From Desulfobacteraceae bacterium (lineage in GTDB: Bacteria; Desulfobacterota; Desulfobacteria; Desulfobacterales; Desulfosarcinaceae), in assembly GCA_013003715.1 (NCBI GenBank), contig JABDIN010000056.1, positions 62,001 to 126,000 of the forward strand: 64,000 bases of DNA, in the 5' to 3' direction. Shown here in pieces: positions 35,324 through 47,841 of the stretch (its first letter is position 1; every line of letters begins with the position of its first letter). The notes below the pieces were generated by a model. The model worked only from the letters and a program-made list of their open reading frames with translations, made no database searches and had not been told where the DNA came from. Both the position numbers and the translations under genes were made by a program.

Positions 35324-36835
35324 ATGCCGGCTTCTCCTAAAAATCCACGAGTACTGATCATTACACCCGAGGTGACATACCTGCCGGACCGTATGGGCAG
35401 CCTTTCGCAATACCTGACCGCCAAAGCCGGCGGATTGGCAGATGTGTCCGCCGCCTTGATCAGTTCGCTGTTCAAGCAGGGGGCGGATGTTCACGTCGCC
35501 CTGCCGGATTACCGGTCCATTTTCAAGGACAGGCTGGCACCGTTTCTGAAAAAGGAACAGCGGAAAATACTCAGTGTCATGCCGGATGACCGTGTGCACC
35601 TGGCTGAAGACAGGGCTTTTTATTATCTGAATCGTGTCTATTCGGAATATGGCGGCGAAAATACGAAACTGGGCCTGGCGTTCCAGCGGGAGGTCATCAA
35701 CAACATCATTCCCCGGGTCAGGCCGGACCTGATCCATTGCAATGACTGGATGACCGGGCTGGTGCCGGCGATGGCCAGGGAGATGGGTATCCCGTGCCTG
35801 TTTACCATACACAACATCCACACGGTCAAGGCCACATTGGCCCATATTGAGGATCGGGGCATCGATGCGGCTTACTTCTGGCAATATCTGTATTATGAAC
35901 GGGCCACCCGCACTTACGAAGAGGCGTGGGCACACAACCCCGTGGACTTTCTCTGCAGCGGGGTGTTTGCCGCACACTTTGTCAACACGGTAAGTCCCCG
36001 GTTTCTTGAAGAAATTGTGGAGGGGCGCTATGATTTTATTTCCAAACCATTGCGTGACGAACTGACCAACAAGATGAAAGCGGCTTGCAGTACCGGGATT
36101 CTGAACGCGCCGGATCCGTCCTTCAATCCCCGGACCGACAAGGAATTGGCCGTCACCTACGACGACACTGATCACCACCGCGGAAAACGGAAAAACAAAC
36201 GGGCGCTTCAGGAAAAACTGGGCCTGGCCAATAACCCAGACGCACCCCTGTTTTTCTGGCCCTCACGATTGGACCCGATTCAAAAGGGTTGTCAATTGCT
36301 CGCCGATATTTTCTACCACGTGATCTCCAACTACTGGCATCTGCAAGTGCAATTCGTTTTTGTGGCGGACGGCAATTATCAGCAGGTGTTCAGGAACATC
36401 GTCCATCATCACCATTTTCAGGAACGTGTGGCGGTGTGTGATTTCAGCGAACACCTGGAACATTTGTCCTATGCGGCGGCGGATTTTATCCTCATGCCGT
36501 CCTTGTTCGAACCCTGCGGCCTTCCCCAGATGATTGCCCCCATCTACGGTGCCCTGCCCGTGGCTCACGATACGGGCGGCATACACGATACGATCGTGCA
36601 TTTAAACGTGGAGAAAGGTTCCGGGAACGGATTCCTCTTTAAAACATACGACGCCAGCGGGCTCTACTGGGCCATTTCACAAGCCATTGAATTCCATAAG
36701 TTAAATGATGAGATAAAGCAGGACCACATCGCCAGGATCATGAGACAGAGCCTATCCGAATTCAATTACGCCAACACAGCTAAAAAATATATGGATTTAT
36801 ACGAAAAAATGCTTGAGCGGCCTTTGGTCGGCTGA
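35324..36835 (+). CDS. glgA: Glycogen synthase (GT5)
   Basis: A 503-residue GT5 glycosyltransferase. The N-terminal glucosyl-donor loop is present as AKAGGLADVSAAL (variant of KTGGL), then IHCNDWMTGLVPA and FTIHNIH. The C-half has WPSRLDPIQKGCQL and PSLFEPCGLPQM with E/C/G donor-site residues. ATG 35324 has AAAGGA at the right distance; an earlier in-frame start at 35300 is rejected. It elongates alpha-1,4-glucan from ADP- or UDP-glucose; no glgC is in the window, while galU lies upstream. Confidence 0.93.
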   Translation: MPASPKNPRVLIITPEVTYLPDRMGSLSQYLTAKAGGLADVSAALISSLFKQGADVHVALPDYRSIFKDRLAPFLKKEQRKILSVMPDDRVHLAEDRAFYYLNRVYSEYGGENTKLGLAFQREVINNIIPRVRPDLIHCNDWMTGLVPAMAREMGIPCLFTIHNIHTVKATLAHIEDRGIDAAYFWQYLYYERATRTYEEAWAHNPVDFLCSGVFAAHFVNTVSPRFLEEIVEGRYDFISKPLRDELTNKMKAACSTGILNAPDPSFNPRTDKELAVTYDDTDHHRGKRKNKRALQEKLGLANNPDAPLFFWPSRLDPIQKGCQLLADIFYHVISNYWHLQVQFVFVADGNYQQVFRNIVHHHHFQERVAVCDFSEHLEHLSYAAADFILMPSLFEPCGLPQMIAPIYGALPVAHDTGGIHDTIVHLNVEKGSGNGFLFKTYDASGLYWAISQAIEFHKLNDEIKQDHIARIMRQSLSEFNYANTAKKYMDLYEKMLERPLVG

Positions 36836-36923
36836 CGCGGAAACCGGCTTCGAAACTAAATCCCGAAATAGGCGGGCGGCATATGCCTGATGATAAGGGT
36901 TGTTGCCCGTTCATGGAAAATCA

Positions 36924-38948
36924 ATGGACGATGCCACACGATTGACAAATCTGCTTCTGGAAACAGATCCGTACCTGACCCCCTACCGGCAGGCCATCAC
37001 CCGGAGACTCGAGCGAATCGACGAGGTGGAGCAGCGTCTCACCGGCGGGAAGATGTCCCTCGTGGATTTCGCTTCAGGGCATTTGTATTTCGGACTACAC
37101 CGGGACGCCGGAGAATGGGTCTTTCGTGAATGGGCCCCCAACGCTGTGGGCATGCACTTGATCTCCGGGGTGGCGGATTGGCGGGAGCATCCGGAGTTTG
37201 CACTCCGCAAATTGAATTCAGACGGCGTCTGGGAGATCCGGTTACCCGGCAATGTATTGCGACACGGAGATTTATACCGGCTACGGATACACTGGCGTGA
37301 TGGCAGTGGCGATCGTATCCCGGCCTATGCCGGACGGGTGGTTCAGGACCCGGATACCCTGATATTCAATGCCCAGGTGTGGTTGCCGGAGACACCCTAT
37401 CCTCGGCGACATCCGGAGTTTGTGCGAAAAGCGGAACCCTTGCTTGTTTATGAAGCCCATGTGGGGATGGCCCAGGACGCCGAACGGGTGGGAACCTATG
37501 TTGAATTCACGGAGAATATGCTGCCCCGGATCAAGACATCCGGATACAACGCCATTCAATTGATGGCTGTTCAGGAGCACCCCTACTATGGTTCTTTCGG
37601 ATACCATGTTTCTAATTTTTTTGCCGCTTCATCCCGGTTCGGAACACCTGAAGATTTGAAGGCGCTGATCGATGCCGCGCACGGTGCGGGACTTTCCGTG
37701 ATCATGGACCTGGTGCATTCCCATGCGGTGTCCAATACCGTGGAAGGACTGGGTCTGTTTGACGGCACGCCGTATCAATACTTTCACGAGGGCGACAAGG
37801 GGCACCATCCGGCCTGGGATTCCAAGTGTTTTAATTACAACAAACCCCAGGTGTTGCATTTTCTGCTTTCCAATTGCCGGTACTGGCTGGACGAGTATCG
37901 TGTGGACGGATTCCGGTTCGACGGTATCACCAGCATGTTGTACACGCATCATGGCCTGGGTACGGCTTTTACCTCCTATGATGCCTATTTTGATCAAACC
38001 GTGGATGAAGATGCCCTGGTCTACCTGGCCTTGGCAAACCGCCTTGTCCATACGCTCCGGCCGGATGCCCTTACGGTGGCCGAAGATATCAGCGGAATGC
38101 CGGGACTGGCCCTGGCGGCATCATCCGGTGGATTCGGTTTCGATTACCGTTTTGCCATGGGCATCCCCGACTATTGGATCCGGTTGACAAAGGATATCCG
38201 CGACGAGGATTGGCCAATCGGAGAATTGTGGCATGAACTGACCAACCGCCGGGCGGCTGAAAAAACCATCAGCTATGCGGAATCACACGACCAGGCCCTG
38301 GTGGGGGATAAAACCCTCATGTTCCGGATGGCCGACGCCCGGATGTATGATCACATGCAAAAAGTCGACGATGACCCGGTGGTGGACCGGGCCATGGCCC
38401 TGCACAAAATGATCCGGTTGATTACCATCGCCACGGCCGGCGGCGGGTACCTGAATTTCATGGGAAATGAATTCGGCCATCCCGAATGGGTCGATTTCCC
38501 GAGGGAGGGTAACCAGTGGTCATACAAACATGCCCGGAGATGCTGGTATCTGGCGGATCATCCGGATCTTAAATATCAGTATCTGAATCGATTCGATAAG
38601 GAGATGATTGCATTGGTGCGGGATACCGGCATATTGGCCGCCGGTCATCCGTCGATGATGTGGGAGCATACCGCCGACAAGGTCGTTATCTTCAGCCGAG
38701 GGGATATGATCTTCGCCTTCAATTTCCACCCAACCACCTCATACACCGACTATGCTTTTCCCGCACCTGAAGGGGTTTTTAAAATGGTGCTCGATTCGGA
38801 TGATCCTGGTTACGGCGGCCATGGACGTTTAACGTCCGGTTTCATGCATCATACGCTGATCAGGCCCATGGGTGATGGTCATACCCGGCAGCTTCAACTT
38901 TATCTGCCCAGCAGAACCGCATTGGTTTTAAAAAATACGGGGGGATGA
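36924..38948 (+). CDS. glgB: 1,4-alpha-glucan branching enzyme (GH13)
   Basis: A 674-residue branching enzyme with an N-terminal E-set domain (FREWAPNAVGMHLISGVADW) and a GH13 barrel: GYNAIQLMAVQEHPYYGSFG, DLVHSHA, nucleophile in YRVDGFRFDGITSMLY, acid in LTVAEDISGMPG, and ESHDQALVGDKT. It resembles the eukaryote-like (GBE1-type) branch rather than E. coli GlgB. The ATG at 36924 was chosen; a TTG at 36900 in frame has AAGGG immediately adjacent, too close. Last gene of the glycogen cluster. Confidence 0.93.
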   Translation: MDDATRLTNLLLETDPYLTPYRQAITRRLERIDEVEQRLTGGKMSLVDFASGHLYFGLHRDAGEWVFREWAPNAVGMHLISGVADWREHPEFALRKLNSDGVWEIRLPGNVLRHGDLYRLRIHWRDGSGDRIPAYAGRVVQDPDTLIFNAQVWLPETPYPRRHPEFVRKAEPLLVYEAHVGMAQDAERVGTYVEFTENMLPRIKTSGYNAIQLMAVQEHPYYGSFGYHVSNFFAASSRFGTPEDLKALIDAAHGAGLSVIMDLVHSHAVSNTVEGLGLFDGTPYQYFHEGDKGHHPAWDSKCFNYNKPQVLHFLLSNCRYWLDEYRVDGFRFDGITSMLYTHHGLGTAFTSYDAYFDQTVDEDALVYLALANRLVHTLRPDALTVAEDISGMPGLALAASSGGFGFDYRFAMGIPDYWIRLTKDIRDEDWPIGELWHELTNRRAAEKTISYAESHDQALVGDKTLMFRMADARMYDHMQKVDDDPVVDRAMALHKMIRLITIATAGGGYLNFMGNEFGHPEWVDFPREGNQWSYKHARRCWYLADHPDLKYQYLNRFDKEMIALVRDTGILAAGHPSMMWEHTADKVVIFSRGDMIFAFNFHPTTSYTDYAFPAPEGVFKMVLDSDDPGYGGHGRLTSGFMHHTLIRPMGDGHTRQLQLYLPSRTALVLKNTGG

Positions 38949-38984
38949 AGTTACCGGTCTTAACAGCGGCGGTATGAGCCGGGA

Positions 38985-39575
38985 TCAGCTGTTCTTGTAG
39001 GCATAGTAGTATTTCAACACCTTTCGAACGTAATCCTCGGTTTCCGCGAACGGCGGAATATTCTGATAATAATCCACCTTGGTGGGGCCCGCGTTGTAGG
39101 CGGCGAGCGCCAATGACACCTGGCCCTGAAATCGTTCCAGCAGGGTTTTAAAGTAGCGGGTGCCCCCCATGATATTCTGGCGTGGATTGAACGCATCGTC
39201 TATTTCCAGCCGCTTCAGGTTGAAAGGCATGATCTGCATCAAACCCATGGCGCCTTTTTTGGAGACCGCCCGGGCATTGAACGCGGATTCAGCCCTGATC
39301 ATGGCTTTTAACAAGGGGAAGGACACACCGTACTGGGATGAGGCTTCTTTGATATAGTCGTCATAGGTACTGTGATGCACTTTTTTACGTATGGCGGAAG
39401 GACGTTCGCGCATATACACCTGAAAATCCGAGGACGTCGGCCGATTGGTGAAATGAAGCACGCCGTCATTGTCCACCCATAGATAGATGTCCGCATGGGC
39501 GGTCATCGGTGACAGGAGTATGCCGATGGACAGTACCGCACCGATAATGGCTGATTTCACATGCATAACGGTCAT
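38985..39575 (-). CDS. Secreted lytic transglycosylase with DUF4124-like N-terminus
   Basis: A 196-residue exported protein: signal peptide IIGAVLSIGILLSPMTAHA, a short DUF4124-like segment IYLWVDNDGVLHFTNRPT, then an SLT domain with KAMIRAESAFNARAVSKKGA, GLMQIMP and ALAAYNAGPTKV. The catalytic Glu is in IRAES. The initial ATG at 39575 or the internal one at 39566 may be used; neither has a strong ribosome site. It acts on peptidoglycan. Confidence 0.92.
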   Translation of the reverse strand: MTVMHVKSAIIGAVLSIGILLSPMTAHADIYLWVDNDGVLHFTNRPTSSDFQVYMRERPSAIRKKVHHSTYDDYIKEASSQYGVSFPLLKAMIRAESAFNARAVSKKGAMGLMQIMPFNLKRLEIDDAFNPRQNIMGGTRYFKTLLERFQGQVSLALAAYNAGPTKVDYYQNIPPFAETEDYVRKVLKYYYAYKNS

Positions 39576-39722
39576 GTTTAAATAAATATTCGGGAAAAAC
39601 GGTGATTATTAACGTCCACAAGGGATCGGGGACGGTGTAAAGTGAACGACAGCAGCGATCACGGTCCTTTATCTCTGTCGAACCGGCGCTTATTCCCTAT
39701 ATCGACCCTATCGCCCAAATGG

Positions 39723-40127
39723 TTAAGAAATTATTTCAAATTCCGTTGTGATTTTCGCGACACCCCTGATGGTGGCGGCCACCGAGCAGTATTTCTCTGT
39801 TGATAATTCGATGGCCTGTGCCACGGCTTTTTCAGTCAACCCATCACCACTCAAACGATATGTCAGATGGACCTTTCGGTACGGCCAGGGCGGGTCATCA
39901 TCACGCTCGCCATCGGCAATGACCTCAAACATGGACAACGGCATACGTTTTTTTTCCAGAATATCCACCACATCATAACCCGAACAGGCCGATACCGCTA
40001 CCAGGAGCATTTCCGAAGGGCTTACCCCGGTGGCCGGATCGTCCCCGGACAACACAACCGAATGATGATGCGAATCGGTTCCCACGAATTGTCTTCCGCT
40101 GACCCATCGTACGGTGGTGGTCGGCAT
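39723..40127 (-). CDS. OsmC/Ohr-family peroxidase-like protein
   Basis: A 134-residue OsmC-fold protein: GVSPSEMLLVAVSACSGYDVV carries one reactive cysteine position, and EKYCSVAATIRGVAKITTEF carries the second conserved Cys. The pair is the usual thiol peroxidase centre of OsmC/Ohr. ATG 40127 has AAAGGAG upstream. Possible organic hydroperoxide defence; substrate unknown. Divergent from the gene at 40338. Confidence 0.88.
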   Translation of the reverse strand: MPTTTVRWVSGRQFVGTDSHHHSVVLSGDDPATGVSPSEMLLVAVSACSGYDVVDILEKKRMPLSMFEVIADGERDDDPPWPYRKVHLTYRLSGDGLTEKAVAQAIELSTEKYCSVAATIRGVAKITTEFEIIS

Positions 40128-40337
40128 GGTGATGCTCCTTTTGTATTGTTGTGCCTGGGATTGAAGTTGCCGCGATCCGCGATCCGTAGAGTACACACTC
40201 TACCACAAATCATAACGGGTTAAAAAGATTTTTCTTTTGATAATATCAGGAAAATCGGGTATTTCTATTCCCCGTTCTATAGTCCGGATACCCGGGTACC
40301 GAATTGAACTGCACGCCATAACCCACAGGGGAAATAC

Positions 40338-42086
40338 ATGAAAAAAGGAATTATCGTTTTTTTGATGTTGTTCACTATCGCCGGCGCCGGCGCATATGTC
40401 TATTTATACCAACCGGTTACGGCTGGAGTTGAAATGGCCACGATTCTGCCCCGGGAAACACTGCTGTTGATTCGGGTAAACGAGGTTACGGAGAATATCG
40501 ATGCCTGGCGGTCCAGCCGGCTGGGCAAGGCGCTGGCGGGTATGGATATTGAGTCGGTAATGGCCGTAAACAATGCTATGCCCGAGGATATCGAGCGATT
40601 CACGCAAATCAAGAGCGATATCACCACGGCCATCGACAGCGCATGGTTTGAAGCGCTGTTTTCGGATACGGCGGCAGTGGCCGTTTTGCCACCGGATGTA
40701 GAGCAATTTGATCCGGACACTCCGGAATCTTTCCTGAATAGCATCATTTTGATTTCCCGGCCAAAACATCCCGCAGGCCTTTTGGAGAGCCTCAGTGGCA
40801 TGTTCTCCACACAATTGAATATCACCAAGGAGGAGCATGGGGGACATACGCTCAGCCGTTTTGATATCGAGGCCGGTCAATCCGCGTGGTACGCTGTCCG
40901 GGATGGTTTACTGTTGTTGGCGCTGCACCCCGCACCGGTTGTGGCGTGTCTGAGTTCATCCGTGGCCGAGGACGCTGTTTTGAGCGGGCATCCCGATTTC
41001 AGATTGCTCGAAGAGGACATGTTCCGGAAGCCGGGCACCCAGGGTTACGTGTTCTGGAACAGCGAGCAGACATTCAGCAAGATTAAGGATGTTTTAACCG
41101 CCGCAGATCTGGATCCGCTGTTCAGTGCTGTTGTGGATAAAAAGATTGCCAATACATACGGCGTGAAAGCGGCCGGCTTTGCCGCATATGACGACCGCAG
41201 CACTATATTGCATAAACAATTTGTGTTTTTGGTGGACAAAGAGAAGATGCTCCCCGCCACCGCCAGGGCGATGAGTATCGCACCGGAAGAAAACAGGACC
41301 CTGGAAATGATGCCGGCTGCGCCCTTGGCGTATTCCTGGCAAAATATATATGATCTGAAAACCTATTGGCAAATGAGCAATGAGGCTCAAACCCTGTCCG
41401 ATGAAGACCTCACTGAACTCAAAGACGCTTTCCGCCAATCGGTTGGAATGGAGATCGAGGAGGTGATGGAGGCGTTCGGCAGCCAGTTCGGCATCGTCCT
41501 CAACGACATCACCATGGGCGGGATGTTCCCCATCCCGGACCTGGCCATCGTGGCCGAGGTCCGGAAAACCGATGTGACCGACCGGTTGGTGGCGGGGTTG
41601 ATTGAAAAATCCGGGATGGAGGTGAACCGGGAAGACGTGGAAGGCACCACCCTCACCTATGCCTCCATACCTTTTGTGATGGGGCTGAATCCGGCCTATG
41701 CCTGCAAGGATGGATTCTGTTCGCTCGCCACCACACGGGATTTGGTCAAAACGATATTAAGCAAACCCGGCAGCAATGGTTCCCTGCGTGAAAACCCCGA
41801 TTTTAAAGCGGTCGACAATGGATTGTCCCGGGAGAACAACCAGATCGCCTATATCCGGTTTGCAGAACTGGTGGGGAAGGTTCAGGAAATTATACGATGG
41901 GGCAGTTCATTTATGGCGATGGCGCAACCGGATCAAGCCAAGCAAACCCAACTGATCATGGATAAAGTGGCCATACCGGTAATGGACGGACTGAAGATGT
42001 ATCAGACCATCGGGCTGCGGTCTTACATCACTGAAAGCCAGGTCCGGACGGACGTGTGGATTGAAATCGACAGGGAACAACCGTGA
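40338..42086 (+). CDS. Exported/membrane-anchored DUF3352-like protein, coupled to cmoAB
   Basis: A 582-residue protein with an N-terminal hydrophobic segment (GIIVFLMLFTIAGAGAYVYL) acting as signal or anchor. The body starts ATILPRETLLLIRVNEVTENIDAW and resembles DUF3352 proteins; the TPR-tailed protein at 2793 has a comparable layout. Its stop overlaps the GTG of cmoA (GTGA), so they are translationally coupled. Function unknown; the coupling to a tRNA-modification gene is odd and may be no more than co-expression. Confidence 0.72.
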   Translation: MKKGIIVFLMLFTIAGAGAYVYLYQPVTAGVEMATILPRETLLLIRVNEVTENIDAWRSSRLGKALAGMDIESVMAVNNAMPEDIERFTQIKSDITTAIDSAWFEALFSDTAAVAVLPPDVEQFDPDTPESFLNSIILISRPKHPAGLLESLSGMFSTQLNITKEEHGGHTLSRFDIEAGQSAWYAVRDGLLLLALHPAPVVACLSSSVAEDAVLSGHPDFRLLEEDMFRKPGTQGYVFWNSEQTFSKIKDVLTAADLDPLFSAVVDKKIANTYGVKAAGFAAYDDRSTILHKQFVFLVDKEKMLPATARAMSIAPEENRTLEMMPAAPLAYSWQNIYDLKTYWQMSNEAQTLSDEDLTELKDAFRQSVGMEIEEVMEAFGSQFGIVLNDITMGGMFPIPDLAIVAEVRKTDVTDRLVAGLIEKSGMEVNREDVEGTTLTYASIPFVMGLNPAYACKDGFCSLATTRDLVKTILSKPGSNGSLRENPDFKAVDNGLSRENNQIAYIRFAELVGKVQEIIRWGSSFMAMAQPDQAKQTQLIMDKVAIPVMDGLKMYQTIGLRSYITESQVRTDVWIEIDREQP

Positions 42087-42808
42087 CCAGGGACACCATC
42101 TTCCGCCAACCCAGGCATCCGGTACCGGCGTTCGAATTCAATGAAGAAGTCGCCGCTGTTTTTGATGATATGATCCACCGGTCCGTGCCGTTATACAGTG
42201 AGATAATCCGTCGCCAGGCCCAACTGATTCGCCGGTTTTACCGGCCGGAGACCCGCATATACGATCTGGGTTGTTCAAACGGGAATCTGGGTATGGCCGT
42301 GGCCCGCCAATTTGGTGAGAGCCTGTTTCAAATGACGGCGGTGGATAGCTCCGCTCCCATGATCGACCGTTGCCGTCGGCGTCTGTCCGGGGAAAACGCC
42401 CGTGACCATATTCGATTGGTGTGTGACGACATCTGCAATGTCCCGTTGGAGAATGCCGGTATTGTCGTGATTAATTTTACACTTCAGTTCCTGCCCATGG
42501 ATCAACGGGACCGGCTCGTCACGGCGGTGTGCGCGGCGCTGCCCCCCGGCGGGCTTTTCCTGTTTTCGGAAAAGATCAAGGATGCCCGGGATGAAGTGAC
42601 GGACCTGCACATGGAATTCTACCATCGGTTCAAGAAGGAGAATGGATACTCTGATCTGGAAATCTCCCAGAAAAGGGACGCCCTGGAGAATGTCCTGATA
42701 CCCGAAACCACGGACGATCACCTCCAAAGGATTAAACGCGCCGGCTTCTCCGGGATGGATCTCTGGCTCAAGTGGTTTAGCTTCTGTTCGTGGATCTGTT
42801 TTAAATGA
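42083..42808 (+). CDS. cmoA: Carboxy-SAM synthase
   Basis: A 241-residue class-I methyltransferase-fold protein matching CmoA: FEFNEEVAAVFDDMIHRSVP, IYDLGCSNGNLG (SAM loop), NFTLQFLP, LFLFSEKIKD and FSFCSWI at the end. It converts SAM and prephenate to carboxy-SAM. GTG start overlapping the upstream stop. CmoB, which uses the product, follows with a 4-base overlap. Confidence 0.95.
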   Translation: MTRDTIFRQPRHPVPAFEFNEEVAAVFDDMIHRSVPLYSEIIRRQAQLIRRFYRPETRIYDLGCSNGNLGMAVARQFGESLFQMTAVDSSAPMIDRCRRRLSGENARDHIRLVCDDICNVPLENAGIVVINFTLQFLPMDQRDRLVTAVCAALPPGGLFLFSEKIKDARDEVTDLHMEFYHRFKKENGYSDLEISQKRDALENVLIPETTDDHLQRIKRAGFSGMDLWLKWFSFCSWICFK

Positions 42809-43782
42809 TGAACACGCTCATTCCGAACCTGCAAAGAACAGGACTGGCCGCCTACGCAGATATGCTGGATCCGGCAATCCGGAAGGCAGAGGCGCGATTC
42901 GGGGACAACAATCCAAAGGCCGCGCACTACCGGGAACTTGTGGGGGCGCTACCCCACATCACCCCCTCCGTGTTGGATGCGGACGCCGACCGGATTCGAA
43001 TCGGTGATGCCGCCGATATCTCCGCTTCCGACCACCTAAGCTTGGACAGGGCCCTCAAAGAGCTGATGCCCTGGCGAAAGGGACCGTTTGACCTTTTCGG
43101 CATACCATTGGATGCCGAATGGGCTTCCGATATCAAATGGAATCGGGTGAAGGACCATATCTCGCCGCTGCATGGACGACGGGTGCTGGACATCGGTTCC
43201 AGCTGCGGATATTATCTGTTTCGGATGATGCCCCATGGCCCGGCTGTTGCCATCGGTATCGAACCCTATGCCACTTTTTATTATCAATTCAAGCTGCTGC
43301 AGACATACATCCAGGCTCCCGATGTGTTTTGTCTCCCGGTCAGACTCGAAGCGTTTCCCATTTGCAGGGATTTTTTTGACACCATTTTCTGCATGGGAAT
43401 CCTGTATCACCGGCGGTCGCCTCTGGACACCTTGGCATCCTTATCCGGCTCTCTCAGGGCCGGCGGCGAATTGATCCTGGAGACCTTAATCGCTCCGGGT
43501 GACGCGCCCAACGCCTTATTCCCGGAAGATCGCTATGCCAAGATGAACAATGTCTATTTTATCCCCACCGTCAATTGCCTCAGACACTGGTTGTCCAGAT
43601 GCGGATTTGTGAACATTCGATGTGTTGATATTTCCGCGACCACCCCGGACGAGCAGCGCAAAACCGCCTGGATGCAATTCGAATCCCTCGAGGACTATCT
43701 GGATTCCGGGGATAACTCCCTGACCATCGAAGGATATCCCGCCCCTGTAAGAGCCATGGTGCTGGCCGAAGCACACAAATAA
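42805..43782 (+). CDS. cmoB: tRNA U34 carboxymethyltransferase
   Basis: A 325-residue protein, close to the usual CmoB length. Motifs: WRKGPFDLFGIPLDAEW, WNRVKDHISPLHGRRVLDIG, SCGYYLFRMM, GIEPYATFYYQF and MGILYHRRSPLDTL. It transfers the carboxymethyl group from carboxy-SAM to 5-hydroxyuridine at the wobble position of tRNA, making cmo5U. Overlaps cmoA by ATGA. Confidence 0.95.
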   Translation: MMNTLIPNLQRTGLAAYADMLDPAIRKAEARFGDNNPKAAHYRELVGALPHITPSVLDADADRIRIGDAADISASDHLSLDRALKELMPWRKGPFDLFGIPLDAEWASDIKWNRVKDHISPLHGRRVLDIGSSCGYYLFRMMPHGPAVAIGIEPYATFYYQFKLLQTYIQAPDVFCLPVRLEAFPICRDFFDTIFCMGILYHRRSPLDTLASLSGSLRAGGELILETLIAPGDAPNALFPEDRYAKMNNVYFIPTVNCLRHWLSRCGFVNIRCVDISATTPDEQRKTAWMQFESLEDYLDSGDNSLTIEGYPAPVRAMVLAEAHK

Positions 43783-43792
43783 TTATTATTTT

Positions 43793-43808
43793 TGTGACCC
43801 ACGTCACA
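43793..43808. promoter_or_regulatory. Perfect CRP/FNR-family palindrome
   Basis: TGTGA - CCCACG - TCACA, exactly the consensus half-sites and 6-base spacing of CRP-type regulators. It lies 11 bases after cmoB and about 125 bases before the small membrane protein gene. By position it should act on that downstream gene. Confidence 0.6.
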
Positions 43809-43933
43809 TTCTTCCGAATTGTTGCATGGTAGTCTTTAGAGCATGTCATCAACGGTGGGCGGCATTATAGAGATAGGAGTTGCCGGATGGCGACAAATGT
43901 CGCCACGCCACCACGTATAAGAGGAAGAGAGAA

Positions 43934-44212
43934 ATGGAGCGACGAACCGGTACGGGTGACCGGCGGCAGCAGCACACTTTTGTCACCCATGAAAGACGAA
44001 TAGGGCCGTGGGAGCGGCGTAAGATATCCGAAATGATTTTCGGTAAGTCCAAGAAGCGGCGGGCCGCAGACACCGAAAACGTGTTTGTCGACATGTATCG
44101 GTATAAGGACGGAAACGGCTCTTTGCCATCCTTTTTCGATCCGAGGCTCTGGATATTTCTGCTGTTCATTTTTGTGATGATCGGCATTGTTGCAGTCTAT
44201 CTGAGGGTATGA
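43934..44212 (+). CDS. Small basic protein with one C-terminal membrane helix
   Basis: A 92-residue product beginning MERRTGTGDRRQQH, very rich in Arg (RRIGPWERRKISEM, KKRRAADTEN) and ending in a membrane helix WIFLLFIFVMIGIVAVYLRV. ATG 43934 has GAGGAAGAG just upstream, preferred over an in-frame TTG at 43880. No family recognised. Likely under the CRP-type site at 43793. Confidence 0.6.
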   Translation: MERRTGTGDRRQQHTFVTHERRIGPWERRKISEMIFGKSKKRRAADTENVFVDMYRYKDGNGSLPSFFDPRLWIFLLFIFVMIGIVAVYLRV

Positions 44213-44240
44213 GATAAATTTCTTTAGCCTTATCATATCG

Positions 44241-44555
44241 ATGGTAACTCAATTTGCCCACATCGCCCGTTATTTTTATCATTCCTTGGGGATAGCCGCC
44301 AAAATCCTGTTCTGGGGGGTTCCATTGAGCCTGCTGAATGGATTCTATTTATCGCGTTCCCAGTCAATTTCCGAATTTTCTCTGGCTTGCATTGTCGGTG
44401 CAGTCCCAACCCTGTTTGTGTATCCCTCATGTTTTGAATTGGCCTCCCGGGTCATGCCTGAGATCGGCGAAATCCATTCATTCGCCGTGAAATCCAAAAT
44501 ATGGCGATGGTTTTCAAATACCGCGCGTGAGTATCTCCGGAAAACCATTCAATAG
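44241..44555 (+). CDS. Small membrane protein, unknown
   Basis: A 104-residue product with two hydrophobic stretches (LGIAAKILFWGVPLSLLNGF and FSLACIVGAVPTLFVYP) and a basic tail. The ribosome site is weak, the family unrecognised. It follows the previous small gene by 28 bases on the same strand, which is the main support. Confidence 0.4.
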   Translation: MVTQFAHIARYFYHSLGIAAKILFWGVPLSLLNGFYLSRSQSISEFSLACIVGAVPTLFVYPSCFELASRVMPEIGEIHSFAVKSKIWRWFSNTAREYLRKTIQ

Positions 44556-44709
44556 CGGCCTGCCGAAGTAACCATTAACCATCAATACGAACAAATTTGT
44601 CATAAAAAGAGGATAAAAATTACAATTATGTAAATCGAAAATATTTTTTAATAATTGTTCCATTGTTTAACTGTTTGATATATAAAGCTTAATATTAAAA
44701 TAGCGTGCA

Positions 44710-44723
44710 GGCACGGGATTTGC
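44710..44723 (+). promoter_or_regulatory. Sigma-54 (-24/-12) promoter of glnD-glnB-glnA
   Basis: GGCAC-GGGAT-TTGC with GG and GC exactly 10 bases apart, close to the consensus TGGCAC-N5-TTGC. The transcript would start near 44735. RpoN control suits nitrogen-regulation genes. No clear NtrC dyad was seen in the AT-rich 150 bases upstream. Confidence 0.65.
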
Positions 44724-44764
44724 TCTGTATTCATATGAACTTTACCCATGAACAAGATGAGACA

Positions 44765-47769
<3,005 letters not shown>

Positions 47770-47841
47770 TCGAAGGATAATAAAAATATGCAATTCTGTT
47801 AAAAGATTGAGGTAATTATTTTATACTAAAGGAGATGAGCG

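Noticed and set aside
43887-44003. 38-codon frame starting MATNVATPPRIRG behind AGGAG
   Set aside because: It has a plausible ribosome site but overlaps the better-supported 43934 gene in another frame; a leader role cannot be excluded, but nothing else supports it.
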